A DNA stretch of 5,617 nt from an uncultured Clostridia bacterium. GTDB lineage: Bacteria > Bacillota > Clostridia > Christensenellales > Borkfalkiaceae. The position numbers and the translations under genes were made by a program. Below the pieces are notes generated by a model. It was not told where the DNA came from and made no database searches. It saw only the letters and a list, made by a program, of their open reading frames with translations. This document shows, in pieces, positions 1 through 5,617 of the stretch (position 1 is its first letter; every line of letters begins with the position of its first letter). The stretch lies in the NCBI GenBank assembly GCA_934273135.1, contig CAKQSU010000088.1:1-5617 (forward strand). The letters are read 5' to 3'.

Positions 1-3000
1 GTTTTCGATTCTCGTGTCGAGAGGTGGCGTGCCGCTTTCGGGGGCAATTTCTATGCTTTGAAGTCTGTTGGGAACAAATTCCACGATAACGCCGTAAACC
101 GCCGAACCGTAGTCGCATTCCATTAAAATAATCGTGTTTTCGCGCACGTTGTCGTCCGCGTAGAAATACAGCGACTTTTTAGCCGCGCCGACCTCTTCGT
201 TTTCGTAATTATAACCTACGTTTGCCCTGCCGTTAAACGCCGAGATATCGCACGTCGAACCTTTTGCGGCGATTATCGCCGCGATACGCGCGTTCTTTTC
301 GGCAGCCGTCGTGGAAGCGGTAAAATACGTCGCCGCGCCCACGCCGACAGAAGACGTGCTTATATCGTAAAATCTTATGTTCTGAGGAAGATAATCGGCG
401 CCTTTCGGAACGACGTTTATCTTCTTTGTCGTTGCGGGATTTCCGATGTTGCGGCGGAAATAAGCGTAAGTTACGGAAGAAGTTCCCGAGCCGTGTTTAT
501 AATCGATAAGCTCGTCGCAGTCCTTTGCCGAAACGTCTGTGCCTTTGTCGTTTTTTATGGCGAGTCCGCTGCCGTTTTCGGTTGCGCCGCCCACGGTTAC
601 GGGATAAGAGCAAAGAAGATAGCTCGTGCCGTCCACGTTGCAGTATACGCTCACGTACGCTATGCCCGCGCTTACGCCGCTGATCGTCAAGCCGCTCACG
701 GAAATGATTTTCGCGTTATGGCTCTTTATTTCGATCGTGCCTTTCTGATCCGAAGAAATCGTCGAATAAACGCTCATCGTGTCGCCCACCGCAACAGAAG
801 CTTTGTTCTGAAAGGCGGAAGCGAGATACACGGCGCGAGTGTCCGTGTCGCCGGGATATGCCGCAGGCGTTCCCGCCGTTTCGTAAACGAAGAGGTTTTT
901 AGCCGCGTCGTCTGTTCCCGAGTCGCCCGTACTCGTTATGTTATCCGTCCTCGCGATGATGCCGTACTTAACGGAATTCGCCGTATTCGACCCCTGCGCT
1001 TTAAGCGAAGCGTTGGAATAGGAATACTTTATCGTATCGCTTTTTTCTTTCGCTCTTGCCGAAATACCGCCCGCATAAGCTTTGTTCTGCTCGGACGTCG
1101 CTTTAACTTCCGTGTCCTTGACGACGCAGTGACTTATTGCCGAATTCTGCATAAGCCCGACAATTCCGCCCGCATAGGATGCGGGAGTAATGCTTGAAGA
1201 TATAACCGCGGAATCGAGAACCTTGGCGTAAGAAAGAGTTGTCGTAGACGACCACCACATACCCGCGATTATTCCGCCGGCATACGGCAGCATGGCTTTT
1301 TCGCCTATCGCTTCTATAATGCTGTTCCCGACGCTGACGTTCGTAACGATAACGTTCCGCCCGCTGCCAGGATTAGCGAAAACGCCGATCATGCCGCCTA
1401 CGTAAATATCGTAAATATCATTCGACGTATTCTGTTCGCAATACGCTCTGCCCGCAACGTGAACGTTTTTCACCGTCGCGGTGTTTAACATTTTCGTATT
1501 GTTTCCGAGTTTTTTTCTCCATAGCGCGCCGATAAGCCCGCCCACGCTCGCGGTGTTAGGCGAGTTGGAAGAAGCGAAATAAACAACCGATCTTTCCGTT
1601 TCGTCGCCGATAAATTGCGCGTTCGATATTTTCGTATCTATTACAAGCCCGAACATTCCGCCGATAAAGCCTTCCGATTTATGATTGTCGTCATCATTCC
1701 TGGTCGGGTTTTTGGCGTTCTGCTCGCCGCTTACGAAATGTTCTGCAGGGTTTTCTGAAGGAACCGTGTTTCCGTCGAAAAGAATCGAAACGTTGCTTAT
1801 CGACGAATATCCGAGGACGTACCCCACAACTCCGCCCGCGCAGACGTTGTTGCCAAGCGTTTTCGTACTGTTTATCGATGAATATGAATAGCAGGACGCT
1901 TCTATTCTCGAATTTTCCGAATAATAAACTTTGACGTTGTCGCTCTCGCCGCTTTGCATGGTGCCGCCGTTAGCATTGTCATAATCGGTTATCGTGGTAG
2001 AAGCCGTTCCGTAACCCATGATTCTGCCCGCGAAGCCGCCCGCGTTTACGTCGCCGATAGCCGTCGAACCGACTTCTCTGTACGCCGTTATTCTGCCGCT
2101 GCCGATATAAAACGTAGTGTTTTTAAGGTTGTAACCGACGCTGAATCTTGAAGTATATCCTCCTGCGGATACGTTATAATATTTGTTGTTATACTTTGTC
2201 GCCGTTGCCGACTGCGACGCCGTTACCGTGTAATCGTACTTCGGACTTACTATGCCGATATTTAAAGAGCCGCCGTCCGTAATTTCGGGATGGAAAGCGT
2301 TATAACCGAACGCGCCGCCCGCATATGCGGGGCCTACTCCGTTCTGAGTTGCCGAAACGTCTATAGGACAGCCGAATAAATACGTCGTTTTTGAAGAATC
2401 GGCGATTTGCCACGTTATATGAGAAGCGGACGGAGCGTAAATATATCCGACAACCCCGCCAGCAAACACCGCGCCCGAAGAATTTCCGTCTTCGGTGCTT
2501 GCAGATATACCGAGCCTTCCGCCCGCGCTCGAATCTGAAGAACCGGCGTTCTCCGCCTGCGCGCTCGTGCGCAGGAAACTTATATTTGAAAATTTTATAA
2601 TCTGATCGTCGGGAAGCGCCGTTCCGTCTTTATTTCCGCGGTTTACGATTCCTGCGATTCCGCCCGCGATTGCCGCCGCAGACGTGGAAGCATAGTCGTC
2701 GGGATTGATAGATCCCTTATTTGTCGAACCGTTGTTGTCGATAACCGCCGTTACCGAATAATCGCTTTCGGCATAAATCGTAACGTTTCTGATAAGCATT
2801 GTTCTCGAGTCGCTTATCTCTTCGCCCGTGTGCGCGCCGAGTTCGATAAGACCGACGAAACCACCCGCTATTGCCGAACCCGAAACTTCTCCGAGCGCAT
2901 TTGCAAGCACCATCGACCCTTCGCCGTCAATCGTTATTCCGTCAACGCTCGCATTTTGCAAAACCCCCGCAAATCCGCCGACTATCGCGCCCGCATTGTC

Positions 3001-4050
3001 GCCGTAAGTTACGCCCGAAACGTCGTTGAACGCGCCGTCGTAGCGAATGTCGCACCAGGATTCGACCGAAGAGGAACATATCCCGAAAATTCCGCCGAGA
3101 TAAAGGTCGGCAAAACGGGTCTGCGCGCTTACGGAAACGGTAGATTCGAGTCCGTCGAACACTATGTTCTTGCCAGCCGTCGCCGCAATGCCGCCTGCGT
3201 TCACGTGGTCGGTGTGGTCGATCGTTCCCTGTGTTTTTATCGTGTTAAGACCTATAAACCCCTGAGTTTTTATGTTTCTCATAAGGCAAGGGTGAGTGCC
3301 GTCGCCGTAAGCATAAGCAAAAAATCCGTAATCGGCATAATGCGTGCCGTTCACGAATGTAAATTCTTTGTCTACGTGCGAAGTTCTCACTAAGTTTATC
3401 GTTGCCGTGAAGCCGTCGAAATCGAAACAGCCGCCGAAAGGCAAATTGCCTCGGAAACCGAGACCGAAAAATTCGGACGAGCTTATAAACAAGTTGGTTC
3501 CGAGACGGAAATATCCGAAGCGGATATCGTCCGCCGTTTTATCTTCCGCGCCTATTCTCTCGAAGTCGGAAGCCGTAGACGTCCCCGCAAGGATTCTTGC
3601 AACCGACAAAACGTCCGCTTCTTTCGATAAAATAAACGGGTTGCCGAAGTATTTTCCCACGTCCTCCGCATAAGGTTCCGTCGTTTCGACGGTTATCGCA
3701 AGGTCTTTGTTTACGGGAACGGTAATTTCCGTAACGGGCGTATCATAAGTTTTCCCGTTGACGGACATGCTTTTGAATAGCTTACTTTCGTTTACGACCG
3801 TAACCGTAACCGTAGAACCGGGCGTTACCATGTAGCCTTTCCCTTTCCCCGACTTTATAACGTCGTTTCCGCTTACGTAAACGGTAACTTCTTTCCCTTC
3901 GGGAACGCTTACGCTTACGTATGCCGAAAAGGTTTTATCTATTCCGAACAAAACCGCAAGAACGGATATGCATACAATCGCAGCGATAAGCACTGCGATT
4001 ATAAGTTTTTTCACGTCGCAATTTTTCAATTTTCCGTTCTCCTTTATCAT
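1..4050 (-). CDS. Giant GLUG-like/beta-solenoid surface protein with Big_2-like domain (N-terminal 1350 residues, partial)
   Basis: Open from an ATG at 4050 to the left edge; the C-terminus is outside the window. Visible in order: a short basic N-terminus; a hydrophobic segment at residues 16-35 (signal or anchor); a Val/Thr-rich beta segment at about 44-123; at about 137-220 a match to the N-cap that precedes GLUG repeats (NPFILSKEADVL, then GYFRLGTNLFI, then PFGGCFDFDGFTATINL); at 285-998 sixteen spaced [ALVI]GGxx[GAS] cores; at about 1083-1154 a Big_2-like domain (VAVGD, IEIKSHNAKIISVSG, SAGIAYVSV); at 1155-1327 an unassigned segment; and from 1328 NRLQSIEIAPESGT, which looks like the start of another Big domain. 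Such proteins are usually secreted adhesins or surface proteins of anaerobic Firmicutes; ligand and anchor are unknown here. The start overlaps the upstream stop by four bases (ATGA), so translation is probably coupled. A TTG at 4029 with a good ribosome site is an alternative start. The frame is certain, the surface role likely, the exact function unknown. Confidence 0.9.
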   Translation of the reverse strand, partial: MIKENGKLKNCDVKKLIIAVLIAAIVCISVLAVLFGIDKTFSAYVSVSVPEGKEVTVYVSGNDVIKSGKGKGYMVTPGSTVTVTVVNESKLFKSMSVNGKTYDTPVTEITVPVNKDLAITVETTEPYAEDVGKYFGNPFILSKEADVLSVARILAGTSTASDFERIGAEDKTADDIRFGYFRLGTNLFISSSEFFGLGFRGNLPFGGCFDFDGFTATINLVRTSHVDKEFTFVNGTHYADYGFFAYAYGDGTHPCLMRNIKTQGFIGLNTIKTQGTIDHTDHVNAGGIAATAGKNIVFDGLESTVSVSAQTRFADLYLGGIFGICSSSVESWCDIRYDGAFNDVSGVTYGDNAGAIVGGFAGVLQNASVDGITIDGEGSMVLANALGEVSGSAIAGGFVGLIELGAHTGEEISDSRTMLIRNVTIYAESDYSVTAVIDNNGSTNKGSINPDDYASTSAAAIAGGIAGIVNRGNKDGTALPDDQIIKFSNISFLRTSAQAENAGSSDSSAGGRLGISASTEDGNSSGAVFAGGVVGYIYAPSASHITWQIADSSKTTYLFGCPIDVSATQNGVGPAYAGGAFGYNAFHPEITDGGSLNIGIVSPKYDYTVTASQSATATKYNNKYYNVSAGGYTSRFSVGYNLKNTTFYIGSGRITAYREVGSTAIGDVNAGGFAGRIMGYGTASTTITDYDNANGGTMQSGESDNVKVYYSENSRIEASCYSYSSINSTKTLGNNVCAGGVVGYVLGYSSISNVSILFDGNTVPSENPAEHFVSGEQNAKNPTRNDDDNHKSEGFIGGMFGLVIDTKISNAQFIGDETERSVVYFASSNSPNTASVGGLIGALWRKKLGNNTKMLNTATVKNVHVAGRAYCEQNTSNDIYDIYVGGMIGVFANPGSGRNVIVTNVSVGNSIIEAIGEKAMLPYAGGIIAGMWWSSTTTLSYAKVLDSAVISSSITPASYAGGIVGLMQNSAISHCVVKDTEVKATSEQNKAYAGGISARAKEKSDTIKYSYSNASLKAQGSNTANSVKYGIIARTDNITSTGDSGTDDAAKNLFVYETAGTPAAYPGDTDTRAVYLASAFQNKASVAVGDTMSVYSTISSDQKGTIEIKSHNAKIISVSGLTISGVSAGIAYVSVYCNVDGTSYLLCSYPVTVGGATENGSGLAIKNDKGTDVSAKDCDELIDYKHGSGTSSVTYAYFRRNIGNPATTKKINVVPKGADYLPQNIRFYDISTSSVGVGAATYFTASTTAAEKNARIAAIIAAKGSTCDISAFNGRANVGYNYENEEVGAAKKSLYFYADDNVRENTIILMECDYGSAVYGVIVEFVPNRLQSIEIAPESGTPPLDTRIEN
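589..804 (-). other. Big_2-like immunoglobulin-type domain within the giant protein
   Basis: Residues about 1083-1154. The order VAVGDTMSVYSTISS, then IEIKSHNAKIISVSG, then LTISGVSAGIAYVSVYC, then YPVTVG fits the Big_2 plan (vGdt strand, 'w.s.n..va.v..g.v', 'G.a.i.v', closing strand). The usual Trp is replaced by Ile. Such domains commonly act as spacers or stalks in surface proteins. Confidence 0.65.
1057..3198 (-). repeat. Protein-level repeat array: sixteen [ALVI]GGxx[GAS] cores (GLUG-like)
   Basis: Cores begin at residues 285, 318, 357, 395, 462, 530, 577, 629, 670, 738, 796, 836, 884, 924, 960 and 993 of the giant protein (examples: AGGFAG, AGGVVG, VGGLIG, AGGIVGLM). Spacing ranges from 33 to 68 residues. 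Many cores are followed by a short turn and an 'I-S/N-x' strand, as in IVGLMQNSAISHCVV, which is the GLUG layout. Longer gaps probably hold inserted loops. Synonymous codons differ between copies, so the DNA repeats are old and diverged. An irregular beta-solenoid is inferred. Confidence 0.7.
1402..1419 (-). repeat. Perfect 9-base tandem duplication encoding DIYDIY
   Basis: GTAAATATC is repeated exactly twice on the plus strand, encoding residues 878-883 (DIYDIY) just before the VGGMIG core of the giant protein. It is in frame and looks like a recent small duplication within a loop-to-strand junction. Confidence 0.6.
3391..3642 (-). other. GLUG-type N-cap region within the giant protein
   Basis: Residues about 137-220. 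From family knowledge, GLUG/beta-helix proteins often begin with a pattern of the form 'PF.I.t...L..la..l', then 'yf.L..di.', then 'PF.G.fdg.g.tI.nl'. Here the matching pieces are NPFILSKEADVLSVARILAG, GYFRLGTNLFISSSEF and PFGGCFDFDGFTATINL. The usual 'FDGNG' is altered to FDFDG, so this is a divergent copy. It marks where the repeat solenoid starts. Confidence 0.6.
3797..3814 (-). repeat. Hexamer triplication encoding TVTVTV
   Basis: ACCGTA occurs three times in a row on the plus strand. In the giant gene this encodes residues 80-85 (TVTVTV) of the small beta domain after the membrane segment. It is in frame, so changes in copy number would alter the strand length without a frameshift. Confidence 0.6.
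4039..4045 (-). promoter_or_regulatory. Second ribosome binding site, for an alternative TTG start of the giant gene
   Basis: AAAGGAG lies 9 bases before the in-frame TTG at 4029-4027, inside the first codons read from the ATG at 4050. It is a better Shine-Dalgarno match than the one before that ATG. Starting at TTG would give a shorter N-terminus (KNCDVKK after the initiator) before the same hydrophobic segment, which is also a normal signal-sequence layout. Which start is used cannot be decided from sequence. Confidence 0.5.
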
Positions 4051-5039
4051 GTTTTCTCCCTCATAAATACAACTCCGTCACTGTTGACGCCCGAAACTTT
4101 TTCCGCACCCTGCTCCGTCTTTCCGTCGTAAATCGTTGCGGAAACGGTAACGCTACACGTTTCTCCCGCATAAAAATACAGATTGACGTCCGCGCCGGCG
4201 CGTATGGTTATAGTATAATTATTCTGCGCGGCGTTAAACACGGGGGTATGAACGCTCCCGTACGTCTCGACATACTTTGCCGAGTCGAAAACGACGTCTC
4301 CGCTTAAAGTAAATACCACGTCTGCAAGATACGAAACTCCCGTGTCGGGTGTTTGCGACGAGCGGATAAACTCCGTTGCAGACTTTAAGTTGACGATTTC
4401 TCTCGTATAACCCCTGTAAACGTCTGACGACACGCCCACGGATAATCTCGCCATAGTCGTGTTTATCGTGAATACCTGTAAATCCTTATAAGGCTCGCTC
4501 GTCTGCAAAATTATCGAAAGTTGTTCCGTTCCTTCGCTCGGCATCTCCTTGTCGGCTGTTGCCTTTCTCCTTATTTTGAGAAGAAGCGAACTAGAATTTC
4601 TCACGTTTGCCTTTAAAAGCGTTGCGTTGCTCGTTGCGGTGAGTTCTTCGTCGTTTTCGTCGACAATCGAAACCTCGTAATACTTACTTTCCGCAGTGAG
4701 CGTATGCTTTGCGCCCCAGGCGTCTGAAACGTAACCGAGCTTAAGCTCTTCCGCCTCAGGCTCGCGGAGCGAAAATCTTACGTTTCGTTTGGACACCTTT
4801 TCTTGTGTGAAATTGGAAACCCTGATGGCTATATACCCCGTAATTCCGCCGTCTTTATCTGTTTTTATAACGGCGGTTTGCCCGTCGCCGTCGTGCGACA
4901 AAACGAAATCGGTGTAAACGCCGACAAGCTCTTTTCTGTCGCTTAAAACGAATTTCGAAACCGAAACGCAAGCAAAGGCGACCAGAATGCACAACGCCGC
5001 AAAAAGGAATATTAACTTTTTACCAACGCGTTTACGCAT
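4047..5039 (-). CDS. Secreted TasA/SipW-dependent-like protein (hypothetical, 330 aa)
   Basis: Complete gene. The N-terminus is basic (MRKRVGKK) followed by a hydrophobic stretch at about residues 9-25, then SVSKFVLSDRKELVG. There is no second membrane segment, so the rest is probably extracytoplasmic. Residues 40-94 read GVYTDFVLSHDGDGQTAVI, then GYIAIRVSNFTQEKVSKRNV and RFSLREP. From general knowledge this resembles SipW-dependent (TasA/camelysin-type) proteins: a signal, a short aromatic/Asp motif, then a beta strand domain describing a linker and a 'V.N' strand. The remainder is Ser/Thr-rich with alternating hydrophobic residues, as expected of a beta-sandwich, ending in SVTVSATIYDG. TasA-type proteins assemble into biofilm matrix fibres, but no assembly function can be shown here. 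The start ATG follows a G-run ribosome site. The stop overlaps the start of the giant downstream gene. The coding call is firm; the family assignment is by motif resemblance and moderate. Confidence 0.85.
   Translation of the reverse strand: MRKRVGKKLIFLFAALCILVAFACVSVSKFVLSDRKELVGVYTDFVLSHDGDGQTAVIKTDKDGGITGYIAIRVSNFTQEKVSKRNVRFSLREPEAEELKLGYVSDAWGAKHTLTAESKYYEVSIVDENDEELTATSNATLLKANVRNSSSLLLKIRRKATADKEMPSEGTEQLSIILQTSEPYKDLQVFTINTTMARLSVGVSSDVYRGYTREIVNLKSATEFIRSSQTPDTGVSYLADVVFTLSGDVVFDSAKYVETYGSVHTPVFNAAQNNYTITIRAGADVNLYFYAGETCSVTVSATIYDGKTEQGAEKVSGVNSDGVVFMREKT
4056..4062 (-). promoter_or_regulatory. Ribosome binding site for the ATG start of the giant gene
   Basis: GAGGGAG ends 5 bases before the ATG at 4050, inside the last codons of the upstream gene. 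With the ATGA stop/start overlap it fits coupled translation and supports the longer N-terminus (MIKENGKLKNCDVKK). Confidence 0.5.
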
Positions 5040-5099
5040 CCGATCGCCCCCCGTTTTATTTTTTATTCAATTAAAATCAGATTTTGTTGTTTGTTTTAT
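5040..5099 (-). other. AT-rich intergenic spacer between the two TasA-like genes
   Basis: This 60-base gap is strongly A/T-rich apart from the G-run next to the downstream start. It contains one small inverted repeat, AAAATC-T-GATTTT (5073-5085), made almost only of A/T pairs and not followed by a T-tract on the transcribed strand, so it is not a convincing terminator. No clear paired -35/-10 promoter elements are seen. Read-through from the upstream gene is therefore the simplest view. Confidence 0.6.
5047..5052 (-). promoter_or_regulatory. Atypical G-run ribosome binding site of the 330-aa gene
   Basis: A run of six G lies 7 bases upstream of the ATG at 5039 (GGGGGGCGATCGG, then ATG). It sits where a Shine-Dalgarno sequence should be but lacks the A of the usual AGGAGG, so pairing to 16S rRNA would be imperfect. 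The spacer includes the palindrome CGATCG. The site supports the ATG at 5039 by position only. Confidence 0.5.
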
Positions 5100-5617
5100 T
5101 TATACGTCCCTCGCTTGTTCGGCAACCGCCTGTATTTCGAAATACACTCTTGCGCCCGCATAATTTTCTTTTTCCGAATTCTGTCTGGGTACCGTAAATC
5201 TTAAATGGTAAGAATATTCTTTCTCGTCGTCGTCCGCTTTCATGACAAAACCCGTTTTGTTTGTTATTCCGTCGGCGGACTCCGTGACAAGCAAGCTGTT
5301 ACCCTTATAGTCGACTTCCGATATTCCCGTTCCCGAAGGACGAATGTCCTGCTCGGTGTCCGTTTCGGAGCCGTGATATACTTCTAAGTATCCGCCGTCC
5401 TTAACGCCGTCGGCGGGAGCGTATTGCTTCCAGCCCGCGAAGTAATCAACGTTTTTGATGCCTTTCCCGTCCGCGCCCACGGCTATCGTTTCAAGCCTTA
5501 CCGCAACGGACAAAACCACGTTCATGCTCACTTCGTTCACTCTTTTTCCGTCCACACCCGTAACCGTGAAATAATATTCTATTTCGTCCTCGGGTTCGAT
5601 ATCGTAAAGGGTGACCG
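5100..5617 (-). CDS. Secreted TasA/camelysin-like protein, C-terminal part (partial)
   Basis: The frame enters at the right edge and is open to a TAA at 5102-5100, giving 171 visible residues; the start and any signal peptide are outside the window. A GTG at 5555 could be mistaken for a start, but the frame continues upstream without a stop (DIEPEDEIEYYFTVTG), so this is a fragment of a longer gene. The C-terminal strands read EYSYHLRFTVP, then NYAGARVYFEIQAVAEQA. That resembles the last strands of TasA/camelysin-type proteins, where a Y-x-G motif precedes a strand ending in an E-A-x-Q-like element. The middle is acidic and Gly-rich with no recognised catalytic motif. It is the first gene visible in the proposed operon, 60 bases upstream of the next. 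The reading frame is strongly supported. The family is an inference from the C-terminal motif alone. Confidence 0.8.
   Translation of the reverse strand, partial: VTLYDIEPEDEIEYYFTVTGVDGKRVNEVSMNVVLSVAVRLETIAVGADGKGIKNVDYFAGWKQYAPADGVKDGGYLEVYHGSETDTEQDIRPSGTGISEVDYKGNSLLVTESADGITNKTGFVMKADDDEKEYSYHLRFTVPRQNSEKENYAGARVYFEIQAVAEQARDV

Noticed and set aside
493..1197. Long plus-strand open frame (234 codons)
   Set aside because: It is antisense to the continuous large minus-strand gene, is Arg/Ala/Val-rich in a way typical of reading such codons backward, and has no domain or ribosome site. The other plus-strand frames (for example 1685-1891, 1954-2151, 2391-2600, 2830-3393, 3344-3673 and 5205-5387) are shadows for the same reason.
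1069..2326. Recurring CCGCCCGCATA-like strings as a CRISPR or direct DNA repeat array
   Set aside because: They are the reverse complement of codons for the Y/A-G-G core of the protein repeats, at irregular spacing and with different flanks. They are explained by the protein repeat.
4957..4970. Cys24 of the 330-aa protein as a lipoprotein attachment site
   Set aside because: The preceding residues (VAFAC) have Ala rather than Leu/Val/Ile at -3 and Phe at -2, so the lipobox is poor. A SipW-like signal fits better.
5073..5085. AAAATC-T-GATTTT as an intrinsic terminator
   Set aside because: The stem is almost all A/T pairs with a 1-3 base loop and there is no T-tract after it on the minus strand. 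It is too weak for a terminator.
5553..5555. GTG at 5555 as the start of the right-most gene
   Set aside because: The frame is open beyond it to the window edge and the upstream residues continue the same protein style. No ribosome site precedes it.

Overview
The window carries one block of three genes, all on the minus strand, and all three products look extracytoplasmic. Reading in the direction of transcription (right to left), they are: the C-terminal end of a secreted protein with a TasA/camelysin-like C-terminus (5617 to 5100, cut by the window edge); a 330-residue protein with an N-terminal signal/anchor and a SipW-dependent (TasA-like) style N-terminal region (5039 to 4047); and the first 1350 residues of a very large repeat-rich surface protein (4050 to 1, running off the left edge). 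The large reading frame is open from 4050 to position 1 without a stop. Apart from a 60-base AT-rich gap (5040-5099), the window is coding. The open frames on the plus strand are antisense shadows.

The organism is most likely an uncultured Gram-positive anaerobe of the Clostridia/Christensenellales type. This is inferred from Shine-Dalgarno-type sites, the codon preferences (heavy GCG, GGC, ACG and TCG, alongside ATA, AGA and AAA), the short AT-rich spacer and the protein families. No marker gene is present to confirm it.

The large protein has four visible parts. It begins with a membrane-spanning or signal segment and a small Val/Thr-rich beta domain. Next is a region matching the N-terminal cap of GLUG-type proteins (NPFILSKEADVL ... 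PFGGCFDFDGFTATINL). Then comes a long array with sixteen [ALVI]-G-G-x-x-[GAS] cores, probably an irregular beta-solenoid. Last are a Big_2-like immunoglobulin-type domain, an unassigned segment, and what looks like the start of another Big domain at the window edge. Cell-wall anchoring, if any, would lie beyond the left edge.

The genes probably form one operon. The spacing is 60 bases without a convincing terminator, then a 4-base ATGA overlap. The best working picture is a surface-structure locus: two secreted TasA-like proteins, possibly fibre or matrix subunits, co-expressed with a giant adhesin-like protein. The functional coupling is inference. The tandem gene order, signal segments and repeat architecture are read directly from the sequence.
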